DNA from: Bradyrhizobium hereditatis
GTDB lineage: Bacteria > Pseudomonadota > Alphaproteobacteria > Rhizobiales > Xanthobacteraceae
Direction: 5' to 3'
Length of the DNA: 64,000 nucleotides
Assembly: GCF_020329435.1 (NCBI RefSeq)
Contig: NZ_JAGKJK010000022.1
Location: 1 to 64,000 of the forward strand
The translations under genes and the position numbers were made by a program. Positions 8,457-17,047 of the stretch are shown here, piece after piece. How positions within the stretch are numbered: position 1 is the first letter of the stretch; every line of letters starts with the position of its first letter. A model generated the notes under the pieces. The model had not been told where the DNA came from and did no database searches. It saw nothing but the letters and a program-made list of their open reading frames with translations.

Positions 8457-10034
8457 ATGATTAGGGCGCGAACACTCATTCTCGGCTCAGCGGCGGCTTT
8501 GATCGCCGCGAGCGGGACACACGCAGCCGACCTTCCGGTCAAGGCCAAGGCAGTCGAATATGTGCGGGTCTGTTCGCTGTATGGCGCGGGCTTCTTCTAC
8601 ATCCCGGGCACCGACACGTGCATCAAGCTGGGTGGCTATCTGCGCGTCGACACCACCTTCAACGGCGGCGCACATGGCGCGCCGGGCTGGAGCGGCGACC
8701 TCGGTCAGGACAACCGTTACCGCGATTATTTCGTCAGCCGCTCGCGTATGGCGCTGACGATCGATACCCGCACCGCCACTGAATACGGCGTGGTCCGCAC
8801 CTTCGGTCAGGGCGACTTCCAGTTCAACAACTTCGGATCGTCCAACCCCTCAGTCCTAACCTCTGGTTCGAACCCGCTTCATGTTCCCGGCGGCGGCTAC
8901 GTGGCGGTCGAATACCTCTTCATCCAGTTCGCCGGCTTTACCTTCGGTAAGTCCGCTTCCGCCTATGCCACGCCGTGGCAGGGTTTCCCGGGCAACATCA
9001 ACTCGTCTCTGCTCGGTGGTCAGAACACCGACACCGGCATCAACAACATCCAGTACACCGCCCAGTTCGGGAACGGCGTGTCGGGTACGATCGGTCTCGA
9101 CGACCCGACCGTGTGGGAGCGCACCGCTGTCTACAATCTGAGCATTCCCGGCGCGATCGGCGCCAACGGCACCGGATCAAACGCCTATGCCGGCACGCAT
9201 GCGCCCGACATCGTCGGCAACATCCGGGTGGACCAGGCTTGGGGTCTGTTCCAGCTGTCGGCGGCCGCCCATGAGGTGAGCGGTTCGTACAACACGCTTG
9301 GCGCCGGCGCAGTCCCGAACGCGCTTTCCGAAATCAGCGGCCACCCCGAGAGCAAGTGGGGCGGCGCGGTGATGGCGGCGCTGCAGATCAAGAACATTCC
9401 GACCGGTGCGGGCGACGACATCAAGATCGACGCATCCTTCGCAAAGGGCGCCACCAAGTATGTCATCTCCACGAGCAGCTCCTCGCCTAACTTTGCGATG
9501 TTCGGTGATAGCGGCTTCGGCTACCAGAGCGTCGGCTTCGGCGCGACCACCGACGGCGTCTATTTCCCGGGCGCAGCCGGCACCGGCGGCATCGCCCTGA
9601 CGACGGCTTGGGGCGTCCGCGGCGCCTTCAATCACAACTGGAATCCGTACTGGTCGACCAGCCTGTTCGGCAGCTACTCGTCCGTCCGATATGACGGCGG
9701 TGCGAACGACAACCTGCTCGGTGCCGGCACCTCCACGGCCAAGGGCGCCTATTGCGCGGCCTTCGCGGCGAGCCATCCCGGCCAGACCGGTGTTGCGGGT
9801 GTCGGTACCTACAGCTGTAATCCCGACTTCAACGTCTCGCAGCTCGGCGTCGTGACCCGCTGGACCCCGGTCAAGAACCTGACCTTCTCGGCCGAAGTCC
9901 AGTGGTTCCATCTCGATCAGAAGATGTCGGGTTCGTCGGTGTTCACTGCGACCGCGCCGAAGCCGAACGCGCTCTACGAGTTCAAGGATCAGGACACTGT
10001 CCTGCTCCAGGTCCGCGCCCAGCGTAACTTCTGA
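8457..10034 (+). CDS. Outer membrane porin, Omp2b/Porin_2 family (paralogue 2)
   Basis: This tandem paralogue of the porin at 6699 has 525 aa, the same signal-peptide layout (MIRARTLILGS...GTHA|ADLP) and an almost identical first ~100 mature residues. Divergence is concentrated in segments that would be surface loops: it has longer inserts (IGANGTGSNAYAG; a loop around HPGQTGVAGVGTYSCNPD) and a different final third. A Cys pair near the C terminus (YCAAF...YSCNPD) is matched in paralogue 1 (WCANY...FSCNPD) and may form a loop disulphide (inference). AGGAG precedes the start. It is likely a separately regulated alternative porin. Confidence 0.94.
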   Translation: MIRARTLILGSAAALIAASGTHAADLPVKAKAVEYVRVCSLYGAGFFYIPGTDTCIKLGGYLRVDTTFNGGAHGAPGWSGDLGQDNRYRDYFVSRSRMALTIDTRTATEYGVVRTFGQGDFQFNNFGSSNPSVLTSGSNPLHVPGGGYVAVEYLFIQFAGFTFGKSASAYATPWQGFPGNINSSLLGGQNTDTGINNIQYTAQFGNGVSGTIGLDDPTVWERTAVYNLSIPGAIGANGTGSNAYAGTHAPDIVGNIRVDQAWGLFQLSAAAHEVSGSYNTLGAGAVPNALSEISGHPESKWGGAVMAALQIKNIPTGAGDDIKIDASFAKGATKYVISTSSSSPNFAMFGDSGFGYQSVGFGATTDGVYFPGAAGTGGIALTTAWGVRGAFNHNWNPYWSTSLFGSYSSVRYDGGANDNLLGAGTSTAKGAYCAAFAASHPGQTGVAGVGTYSCNPDFNVSQLGVVTRWTPVKNLTFSAEVQWFHLDQKMSGSSVFTATAPKPNALYEFKDQDTVLLQVRAQRNF

Positions 10035-10045
10035 CATTGATCCCG

Positions 10046-10073
10046 GGGCGATGCGGCAAAAGTCGCATCGCCC
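10046..10073 (+). terminator. Probable terminator hairpin after porin 2
   Basis: A perfect ten-base stem GGGCGATGCG (10046-10055) pairs with CGCATCGCCC (10064-10073) over an eight-base loop, 11 bases past the porin stop. It lacks a strong T tract, so termination may be partial or the hairpin may mainly protect the 3' end. Confidence 0.7.
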
Positions 10074-10470
10074 TTGCGAATCGCCGCTGTCACGACTGGG
10101 TGCCATCTTGAGAGATGGCCCCTTGCAATGGTTTTCGGCCAGAAAGCATAAGGCCCTGAGGCGTCGGTCAGAGGCGAGCGGGCCGCGAGCTGATTACTTC
10201 ATCTGAGAAACGCACCTTGTTCGGGGTCGATGGATTCAGACGAACGGCTAGAACAACGCGCTCGTCATCCGTAGGCCTGTTGATCATCTAAACCGATCGA
10301 GGCGATGGCACTCGCTTCTTCCATCCTATTTTTCAGCGCGAATACCTTCCTGAGCATTGGTGGTGCCAGGAAGGATCACGTCCCCTGATTGTTCGAGATT
10401 CCCGAGAACTGCGCAAAGATGCCCGCTTTCCCGCGGGTTTTTTGTGAGTTGCGTATTGCCCAAGAGCATT
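10074..10470. other. Non-coding stretch between porin 2 and the LigD relic
   Basis: No convincing gene is seen. The short open frames do not show domains. The final part leads into the degenerate LigD ligase sequence, whose recognisable homology starts at about 10471 (PGFIKPQLATL). Confidence 0.5.
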
Positions 10471-11361
10471 CAGATGCCGGGGTTCATTAAGCCCCAGCTT
10501 GCGACGCTGAAGACCAAGGCGCCCAGAGGCGACCAGTGGCTTCACTAAATCAAGTACGACGGCTACCGGATTCAGGTGCATCTCAACCGAGGAAGAAAGA
10601 AGGTTTTCACGCGGACCGGTCTCGACTGGACCAAGCGCTTCACCGAGATTGCGGGCGCGCTGGCTATACCAGGCGAAGCCATCATCGACGGCGAGGTGGT
10701 GGTCGTGCACGAAGGGCGCACCAATTTTTCCGAACTCCAGGCAGAGCTGGCCGCGGGCAGGCAGGGCCGACTCGTCTTCTATGCCTTCGATCTCCTCTGG
10801 CGGAATGGCGATCTGCGCAAGCTCCCGCAAATCGAGCGCAAGCAACGGCTAAAGGATCTTTTTGGGGAGAACGATATCGAGCTTCCGGTGCTTTATTCCG
10901 AACACCTTACTGGTGACGGGCAGAAGGTGTTCGAGCACGCCGCTAAGCTAAATTGGGAAGGCATCATCTCCAAGCGTGCCGATGCTCCCTACAGGTCGGA
11001 GCGCGGCGAAGCTTGGATCAAGCTCAAGACCCTCCAGAGGGAGAGATTTCCCGTCGTCGGTTTTGTCAAAGACCCCTCGGGTGTGGCAGCCCTCTACTTG
11101 GGCAAGCAGGAAGGCAACGAGCTGCGCTACATGGGGAAGGTTGGCACGGGCTGGTCCCGAACCGTCTCCAGCCAAATCCGCAAGCAGCTCGATACCGTCG
11201 TCAGCCCCACCTCGAAGCTCACGAGACCGATCAGAATGCCGAAGGCCACATGGGTCGAGCCGACGTTCTATGCGGACGTGGAGTACAAGGACATCACCGC
11301 AGAAGGCTTGTTGCGCGCCAGCTCCTTCAAGGGATTATTCAAGGGAACGGGCCGCATCTGA
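10471..11361 (+). pseudogene. LigD-type ATP-dependent DNA ligase domain, truncated with a nonsense codon
   Basis: The sequence encodes the adenylation and OB-fold domains of a LigD-like NHEJ ligase. Homology begins near 10471 (MPGFIKPQLATL), but a TAA at 10546-10548 replaces the usual Glu of the WLHEIKYDGYR motif, one codon before the Ile-Lys that carries the AMP; the catalytic Lys codon is 10552-10554, in the same frame. After the stop the frame stays open: FYAFDLLW, EGIISKR, WIKLKT (motif V) and YADVEYKDIT follow. Any product restarted at ATG 10576 would lack the catalytic lysine. The polymerase and phosphoesterase modules of a full LigD are absent. An IS scrap lies just downstream, so this is a decayed fragment. 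Confidence 0.85.
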
Positions 11362-11400
11362 CAACGTTCGTTGTTCACGACGCAGACCAGGGCGCGGACT

Positions 11401-11487
11401 CGCTAACGCGTAGCGCAGCCTGATGATGCGAGCTGGATGAAGGCCAGGTAGCTGGCGGCAAGTTGTCGTAGCGCGTCTGGTATTGAG
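11401..11487 (-). mobile_element. Remnant of an IS5-like transposase C terminus
   Basis: On the minus strand the stretch encodes, across two frame changes, pieces like YQTRYDNL, LAASYLAFIQLAS and IRLRYALAS. This resembles the C-terminal end of IS5-group transposases common in rhizobia (RYDKLAANYLAFxxLASIRxWLR). No terminal inverted repeats or intact frame remain. It probably marks the event that truncated the neighbouring LigD gene (inference). Confidence 0.55.
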
Positions 11488-11614
11488 GGCAGTCCCGACT
11501 TCGCATCAGCGATCCTTCAGCCGCCGCTTGTGACCCAAAAGCTGAGATCGGCTAAATCGATCCACGACGTCTTCTCGTGACCCAAGATTGATCTTGCTGG
11601 ATGAGTGCGTCCCC

Positions 11615-11797
11615 TCATCGCCGCGCTCCAGTGAATGTCCATGCGATCAAACTGAGTAAACTCCAGCAGATCCATCCGATCGCGAGCGGGCCGAAGAAAA
11701 AGATCACCAGGGGTAACCGGGACCGGCGACCCCGCGTGAACCTCTCATTTATCCAACCGAGACCCGACCCTAACTGGCCTTCGGCACTAAGGATCAA
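11615..11797 (-). CDS. Possible small membrane protein, 60 aa
   Basis: The predicted peptide has a basic N-terminal half (RFTRGRRSR) followed by a hydrophobic stretch (LVIFFFGPLAIGWICWSLLSLIAW) that would make one membrane segment. Its only start is a TTG at 11797 that overlaps the TGA stop of the upstream GFA gene (TTGA), as in coupled translation. No homologue is recognised, and the rare start and short length keep this tentative. Confidence 0.3.
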   Translation of the reverse strand: MILSAEGQLGSGLGWINERFTRGRRSRLPLVIFFFGPLAIGWICWSLLSLIAWTFTGARR

Positions 11798-12246
11798 TCC
11801 ACTTTCTTCTTCTTAGGACCGATGCGGATAGGCGAGGCACCGTCGCGACTGGTCGTTGCAAACCTCGGCAAGTCGTCGAGCGCCTCGAACCAAGGTAGCT
11901 GTTCATTAACGAAGACATGGCAGCTCGGCGACGCATAATTCGCATCGAGCAGCGACACCGCATATATGTGAATTTCTCCCTCTATCCGTTCATTCTCATA
12001 TGTGAGGGGTGACCCACAATTCTCACAGAAACCACGCCGAACGCCTGGCGAAGAATGGAAATAGCGGGGCGCGCCCTTCGTGAACGCGAACGCGCTGCGT
12101 GGGACCGAAATCCATGTCGTTATTGGGGAAGAGGTTGCTCGTCGACAACTCTCGCAATGGCAATGCAACGTCCAGTTCGGTTGCCCGGTGTATTGGAAGA
12201 AAATCGAGCCGCACAAACATCTGCCAGACGCTGAAGGGGCATCCAT
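11794..12246 (-). CDS. GFA/CENP-V family zinc protein
   Basis: Members of the GFA family (glutathione-dependent formaldehyde-activating enzyme fold) bind structural and catalytic zinc; most bacterial members have no proven substrate. The zinc ligands are visible as CLCGSI, HCHCESCRRA, and FCENCGSPL, in the right order, followed by the family strand IHIYAVSLLD. The better start is ATG 12246 (MDAPSASGRCLCG), because the family begins close to the first Cys pair; an earlier start at 12297 adds 17 unconserved residues. The Lys-rich end (GPKKKKVD) is unusual. It may be co-translated with the small membrane ORF downstream. Confidence 0.85.
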   Translation of the reverse strand: MDAPSASGRCLCGSIFFQYTGQPNWTLHCHCESCRRATSSPITTWISVPRSAFAFTKGAPRYFHSSPGVRRGFCENCGSPLTYENERIEGEIHIYAVSLLDANYASPSCHVFVNEQLPWFEALDDLPRFATTSRDGASPIRIGPKKKKVD

Positions 12247-12480
12247 TGCCCGCACCTTGTTCCTGTAGAGGACTGTTCGATTGTGCCGATTGACCATCGT
12301 GTGTCAACGATGTCGCCTACTGGCCCTTCTGCGAACCTCGGGTGATGTCTGCATTTTCCCGCTGTTGGGGGCGAGCTGACATCAGTCGGCAGCCCCTTAA
12401 CGAGTACACGGCCTAATTTTGACCTGCCGGAAGCCGGCACGTCCGATTGTCTTTATCCTGAAGGATAAAGGGAGAAGCTG

Positions 12481-13284
12481 ATGCAAGTGACAGATGACGA
12501 ACTGGTGAGCTTCGAGGCGAACGGCGCGGCGCCGCTTCCAGCCTCAGGTAGAGAAGGCTTCGTAGAGAACCATGGCGCGGGTATCTGGTATGCCGCCTAT
12601 GGTTCCGGCCCCGCCCTCATCCTGCTCCACGGCGGGCTCGGCAACGCCGGGAACTGGGGCCATCAGATTCCGGCCTTTGTTCAGGCCGGCCGAACAGTCG
12701 TCGCCATCGATAGTCGTGGGCACGGCCGCAGCACGCGCGACTCCCAGCCCTTCAGCTATAAACGGATGGCAAGGGATGTGCTGGCCGTGATGGATCACCT
12801 GGGCCTTGAAAGGGCGGCACTTGTCGGCTGGAGCGATGGCGCCTGCACAGCGCTGATCCTTGCCGACATGCATCCAGAGCGCGTCTCTGGCGTCTTCTTC
12901 TTCGCCTGCAATATGGACTCGAGTGGCACCCACGAGTTCAAACCGACGCCGGTGACCGATCGGTGCTTCCACCGCCACAAGAGGGACTATGAGGCGCTAT
13001 CTGCGACACCCGCCGAGTTCGAGACATTCGTCGCTGACGTGATGCGCATGATGCAGAGCGAGCCGAACTACAGCGCCAACCAGCTTGGGGGCATCAAGGT
13101 GCCCGTCGCTGTCGTCATCGGTGAGAACGACGAATTCATCCGGGCGGAGCATGCCGAATACCTGGCGCGCAGCATTCCCCGCGCCGAACTGATCGTGCTT
13201 CCCGGCGTCAGCCATTTCGCGCCGCTACAGCGCCCGGACCTCTTCAATCGCGAAGTACTCCGGTTTCTTGGTCGGATCGCATGA
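12481..13284 (+). CDS. Alpha/beta hydrolase
   Basis: This 267-aa protein has the complete alpha/beta-hydrolase set: oxyanion loop LLHGGLGNAGNWG, nucleophile S118 in VGWSDGAC, acid D217 in IGENDEF, and H245 in PGVSHFAPLQRPD. The IDSRGHGRSTR strand is typical of the esterase/haloperoxidase-like branch. There is no signal peptide, so it is cytosolic. GGGAG lies before the ATG. The substrate cannot be told from sequence; small ester or lactone hydrolysis is likely. It stands alone between the divergent GFA gene and the convergent HerA-like gene. Confidence 0.9.
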   Translation: MQVTDDELVSFEANGAAPLPASGREGFVENHGAGIWYAAYGSGPALILLHGGLGNAGNWGHQIPAFVQAGRTVVAIDSRGHGRSTRDSQPFSYKRMARDVLAVMDHLGLERAALVGWSDGACTALILADMHPERVSGVFFFACNMDSSGTHEFKPTPVTDRCFHRHKRDYEALSATPAEFETFVADVMRMMQSEPNYSANQLGGIKVPVAVVIGENDEFIRAEHAEYLARSIPRAELIVLPGVSHFAPLQRPDLFNREVLRFLGRIA

Positions 13285-13359
13285 GCCTTAAAGGCTACCT
13301 GTTAGTCCAGCCGACTTATCAGTACACGACCTGGTATTTCCCGAGTGCGCCTTCACATA

Positions 13360-14880
13360 TCATAGAGCCGAGCTGCTGCAGCCTTGCTCCGCCGGCAGTG
13401 CCTCGGCATTGGGATCGCCTGGTGCCGTCGCCCAGGCCAGTTCGACGAGGGTCACGATCCGCCGACCGGCACCATCAAGCTGGCAAACGATGAGACCCTG
13501 CTCCTCGATGTAGGTCAGTAGACGCCGTGCACGGCGCAATGAGTGTGAGCCATAGGCGCGGGCAATCGCTGCATCGCCCGGGCAGGGCCAACCTTCTTTC
13601 GCGGCGCGGGCGATCATCATGAAGACGCCCTGCATATCCTCCGGCAGAAGTGAGGCGCGGAGCGAGACATCCTGCCATCCGTCATCGTCTGCCATATCGG
13701 AGCCGAGCCCGGCGCGGGCGCGCGTCAGCATGCGACGGAAATCACCCAGGTCTGGCACGGCCGAGCCGAGGCCCTCTATTCGGCAGCGGACGACGAACTC
13801 CTGATAGAGGACGCCGATGGCGCGGAATCCTGCGTCGGGTTCTGCCATGACGGCGCGCAGAATACGGTCCACTCGCTCACGCCGCTCCGCCACTTCCTCA
13901 GCGCTGAGTGGCTGCTCCAGTGCTTCGGGACGAATCTCCTGTGCCGCGGTTTTGGCCGCCATCAGTTGGCCAAGGAGGTCTGGCGGCGACCGGCGCTGGG
14001 GCCGATTATTCTCGGGCGGCGGCGCGGCCAGGATGATGGCGCGTGCATCCGGTGTCGCTTCCGGCAGCGGCATCAGGCGCGGCGTCGCGTTGCGCGGCGT
14101 GGTCTCCGTTGGACCAATGCGCAGCCCCAGCGGACGGCGGGAGAGGGCCGGTCCCAGTGCCATGAATTGCCCGCGCTCGAGATCCCGGAAGGCCTCCGCC
14201 TGCCGTCGCTCCATCCCCAGAAGGTCGGCGGCGCGCGCCATGTCGATATCCAGAAAGGTCCGGCCCATCAGGAAATTGGACGCCTCGGCCGCGACGTTCT
14301 TGGCGAGCTTCGCCAGTCGCTGAGTGGCGATTACCCCCGCCAGCCCGCGTTTGCGGCCACGGCACATCAGGTTCGTCATGGCGCCGAGCGAGAGCTTGCG
14401 CGCCTCGTCCGAAACCTCGCCGGCGACCGCCGGCGCGAAGAGCTGCGCCTCATCCACCACCACCAGCATCGGGTACCAATGGTCGCGGGCGACCTCGAAA
14501 AGCCCGCCAAGGAAGGCGGCGGCGCGCCGCATCTGATTCTCGGCGTCGAGCCCCTCGAGATTGAGCACCGTGGAGACGCGGTGAATGCGCGCGCGCTCGC
14601 CGGCGACCTCAAGACCCCGCTCGGTATGGTCCTCGGCATCGATCACGAGATGGCCGAAACGCTCGGCCAGCGTTACGAAGTCGCCTTCGGGGTCGATGAT
14701 GGTCTGCTGCACCCAGGGAGCGCTCTGTTCCAGCAGCCGGCGCAACAGATGGGATTTGCCGGAGCCCGAATTGCCCTGCACCAATAGGCGGGTCGCCAGC
14801 AGTTCCTCAAGGTCCAGAGTAGCCGGGGCGCCTGCCGTCGTGTGTCCCATCTCGATCGCAACGGTCATGTCTCGACTCAA
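13360..14880 (-). CDS. HerA/DUF87-type P-loop ATPase, orphan
   Basis: The N-terminal half is a HerA/VirB4-like ATPase: Walker A GNSGSGKS at residues 36-43, the following IIDPEGDFVTL signature of DUF87 proteins, Walker B MLVVVDEAQLF near 138-148, and a CRGRKRGLAGVIATQR sensor region with the trans-acting Arg typical of HerA/FtsK hexamers. The C-terminal half (~290-500) is Pro/Arg-rich, then helical, with no recognised domain. HerA normally works with the NurA nuclease or, in defence loci, with Sir2 or DUF4297 effectors; none is adjacent here. Starts are TTG 14880 or ATG 14868. Role unknown; DNA translocation is likely. Confidence 0.85.
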   Translation of the reverse strand: MSRDMTVAIEMGHTTAGAPATLDLEELLATRLLVQGNSGSGKSHLLRRLLEQSAPWVQQTIIDPEGDFVTLAERFGHLVIDAEDHTERGLEVAGERARIHRVSTVLNLEGLDAENQMRRAAAFLGGLFEVARDHWYPMLVVVDEAQLFAPAVAGEVSDEARKLSLGAMTNLMCRGRKRGLAGVIATQRLAKLAKNVAAEASNFLMGRTFLDIDMARAADLLGMERRQAEAFRDLERGQFMALGPALSRRPLGLRIGPTETTPRNATPRLMPLPEATPDARAIILAAPPPENNRPQRRSPPDLLGQLMAAKTAAQEIRPEALEQPLSAEEVAERRERVDRILRAVMAEPDAGFRAIGVLYQEFVVRCRIEGLGSAVPDLGDFRRMLTRARAGLGSDMADDDGWQDVSLRASLLPEDMQGVFMMIARAAKEGWPCPGDAAIARAYGSHSLRRARRLLTYIEEQGLIVCQLDGAGRRIVTLVELAWATAPGDPNAEALPAEQGCSSSAL

Positions 14881-15005
14881 AGTCTCCTTGCGGAGGCGGG
14901 CTTAACAACCTGATCGCAGTCCGTCGAGCGCCCACGGCCGAGCACGCCGTGTTCTCCACGGCTGGTCGATGGCGTGGCCGCTGATCGGGATGTGGCGGTC
15001 GAGAA

Positions 15006-15563
15006 ATGCCATGCGTTGCTGTAACGGCGGCTCCCGTCTTGCTGCTCGGCGAGACCGGCGTCGGCAAGGAGATTTTCGCGCAAGGGATTCATGCGGCGTC
15101 GCCGCGCCGCGACTGTCCATTCGTCGTCGTCACTTGCGGCAGCGTCTCGCGAGAACTGCTTGCCACCGAACTCTTCGGTTATGTGGACGGCGCTTTCACC
15201 GGTGCACGTCGCGGCGGGATGGCCGGAAAAATCGAGGCGGCAGCGGGCGGGAGCCTTTTCCTCGACGAAATAGGTGAACTGCCGCTCGACCTGCAGCCGA
15301 TGTTACTGCGCGCGCTGGAGACGGGCGAGATCAGCCGCATAGGCGAGGCCACGCTGCGCAAGGTGGACTTCCGCCTGCCCGGCGAACCTCAAGAGGGCTT
15401 GTCACTGGCCGAGACTTCAGAACGGGACCTCATCGCGCGGACGCTTCGGTCATGCAACGGCAATGTGGCAGCCACCGCGCTCGCGCTTGGTCTCGCCAAG
15501 AGCACCGTCTACGCCAAGCTGCGCCGCTACCGCATTCGGGCTGATTTGGGCACCGCAGATTAG
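15006..15563 (+). pseudogene. Sigma-54-dependent activator with missing N terminus and internal AAA+ deletion
   Basis: The product starts inside an AAA+ domain: Walker A GETGVGKE, the sigma-54-contacting GAFTGAR loop, Walker B GGSLFLDEIGELP. At about residue 120, KVDFR jumps straight to LPGEPQEGLSL and a Fis-type HTH (NVAATALALGLAKSTVYAKLRRYRI). The normal continuation (RLIAATNRDL, sensor 1, arginine fingers and the lid, roughly 90-100 residues) is missing, as is the N-terminal sensing domain. A short upstream stretch in another frame (DRDVAVEKCHALL) looks like the preceding helix, so there is also a frameshift. It should not hydrolyse ATP normally. AcoR-like regulators are the likely source. 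Confidence 0.7.
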
Positions 15564-15774
15564 TCATGCGGAAGATTGGACGAGGTACCGTAGGTTAGTT
15601 CGAAGTCACGTTTTCTTTCCGCGTTGCGGCGCGCGACTGCCGCTCTCGATTAGGCCCGCGCCAGGAAAGGTTCCTAAGGCGCCCCAGAGCTGTCGAGCAT
15701 TTGGCCGCAGCAAAACAGGAACGAACGCAGCGCCCAGAAATTGCCGGTGCTTTCAAGGTCAGAGGAGAACGACC

Positions 15775-16080
15775 ATGAAAGTATCAGCAATCGCGGTAGC
15801 ATTGTTCTTTGCGCTCGGTTCGACGTTGGCGCTTGCCCAAGGTGCCGGAGGCGGCGGAGCCGGGGGCGCGGGCGGCGCAGGTGCGGGCGGTGCGGGCGCC
15901 GGAGGTAGCGGGGCTGCCGGTGGGAGTGGTGCAGGTGCCGCTGGTGCTGCGGGTAGCGCCGGTGCCAGCGATGGTGCCGCCGGAGGAGGGCCACCTGCCG
16001 GAACGGGCGGCACTGGTGCCAGCGGTAGCGCTGCCGACACAAGCACGCCAGACCAGGAAATGAAAAGGAAGAAAAAGTAG
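15775..16080 (+). CDS. Secreted glycine/alanine-rich small protein
   Basis: The 101-aa product begins with a Sec signal (MKVSAIAVALFFALGSTLALA|Q) and continues with about 60 residues almost entirely Gly, Ala and Ser in GAGG/GAAG repeats, then a short polar end, DTSTPDQEMKRKKK. It has AGAGGAG ahead of the ATG. An upstream in-frame extension to 15463 is not supported by the signal peptide. Such Gly-rich exported proteins are frequent in Bradyrhizobium with unknown role; the cationic tail could bind envelope anions (inference). No partner gene is adjacent. Confidence 0.7.
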   Translation: MKVSAIAVALFFALGSTLALAQGAGGGGAGGAGGAGAGGAGAGGSGAAGGSGAGAAGAAGSAGASDGAAGGGPPAGTGGTGASGSAADTSTPDQEMKRKKK

Positions 16081-16238
16081 ATCGGCCAGCTTCGCCGACC
16101 GCATCGAACATCAGGAACGCAACAGAGGGGATGAACCTCTCTTCGCTGCGAAAATGTCAAGAAGGGTCTCAGCGCCGCCGCGTGAGGCCCTTCTTCACGT
16201 TGAAGGATACATTGCTCCCGGCGTCGGATCGGACCTGG

Positions 16239-16403
16239 CTATTTCTCTTGATCCGGCTCCTCAATCTGCACTTCTTTTTCAATCTGAACCTCGAACCAAC
16301 CGAGATCCGTCAGCTCCCGCGCTTTCTTTTCGGCGGCCTCACGTGTTTCGCGCTTCAAGACGATGCGGCTCGTGCCGTCGCGGGCAAAAATGGAATAGGT
16401 CAC
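16239..16403 (-). CDS. Small conserved acidic/charged protein, 54 aa
   Basis: Read on the minus strand from GTG 16403, the frame gives MTYSIFARDGTSRIVLKRET followed by a charged helix (REAAEKKARELTDLG) and a beta-like WFEVQIEKEVQIEEP end. The pattern of a short beta strand, a helix and another strand, with clean codon bias, supports a real gene. It resembles small multi-copy hypothetical proteins in Bradyrhizobium genomes. The function is unknown. Confidence 0.55.
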   Translation of the reverse strand: MTYSIFARDGTSRIVLKRETREAAEKKARELTDLGWFEVQIEKEVQIEEPDQEK

Positions 16404-16795
16404 GTTTAGTCTCTATTTCTAATTCGCTTTTAAAGAAAATCGCAGCCTTTCGCGATGCGACCTGCGGGCTCGAAACACTTCAGTTTTCTTGCTTGTTAGC
16501 CTCGCGTGCCGATGCGTTGATCCGTGTTCCCCTGCTCCTCTTATCTTACCGCGGTCGCGCTGAATGCACTACGTCCGCTGTCGCGACACGCGCCGGGAGC
16601 TGATCGGCCTCGCGGAACCTTATATTTGTGTAATCTCGTTGCAGTCAGGTCCATCTGAACCATTTAACCGACAGGCGGGAGCGTGAAAACCCGCCCTTCA
16701 AACTGACACCCAGCGGCCGTGCTCAGGAAGGTGAGCTGGGTCCTTTTGAATACGTAACGGCAGGCCCTGCCTCATTGGCCTTGAGAGGCGACGAT
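16404..16795. other. Non-coding region with two short hairpins
   Basis: No gene is seen. GGCGGG (16674-16679) can pair with CCCGCC (16690-16695) over a ten-base loop, and ACCCAGC near 16708 with GCTGGGT near 16735. Both lie within about 120 bases of the next start, so a 5' leader structure is possible but unproven. Confidence 0.4.
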
Positions 16796-17002
16796 ATGTC
16801 CAACCCTCAATTTCGAGCTGCCCGCTGGTCGGAAGATGACGACAGGCTGTTGCGCGCGATGTCGGAAGCGGGAAAGAGCCTCACGCTGATGACGGTCAAG
16901 CTCAAGCGGCCGATGGCGTCCATCAGGGCCCGCGCCGCAGACCTGGGAATTGCCATTCCCGGAACCGAGATTGGAAAGCGCAAGCAGAAAAGGTCTGCCT
17001 GA
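16796..17002 (+). CDS. Small SANT/Myb-like helical protein, 68 aa
   Basis: The sequence RAARWSEDDDRLLRAMSEAG followed by SLTLMTVKLKRPMASIRARAADLGI has the three-helix layout of SANT/Myb-like or GcrA-type DNA-binding modules: W-x-x-x-[ED]-[DE] at the start, and the recognition-like helix with paired Arg. A basic tail GKRKQKRSA would suit DNA contact. The ATG at 16796 is preferred over 16775. Such small proteins are common in rhizobia. A regulatory role is inferred from fold only. Confidence 0.6.
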   Translation: MSNPQFRAARWSEDDDRLLRAMSEAGKSLTLMTVKLKRPMASIRARAADLGIAIPGTEIGKRKQKRSA

Positions 17003-17047
17003 CGGCCCATCTAGGAACTCGCGAGATTTGTCGGCGTTTGCACGACC

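Noticed and set aside
10333..10845. A 170-codon minus-strand frame across the LigD relic
   Set aside because: The plus strand holds the ligase motifs; the minus frame has no homology I can see.
16674..16743. Possible structured RNA or riboswitch upstream of the SANT-like gene
   Set aside because: Two short stems can be drawn, but there is no conserved riboswitch pattern and no enzyme gene downstream that would make sense.
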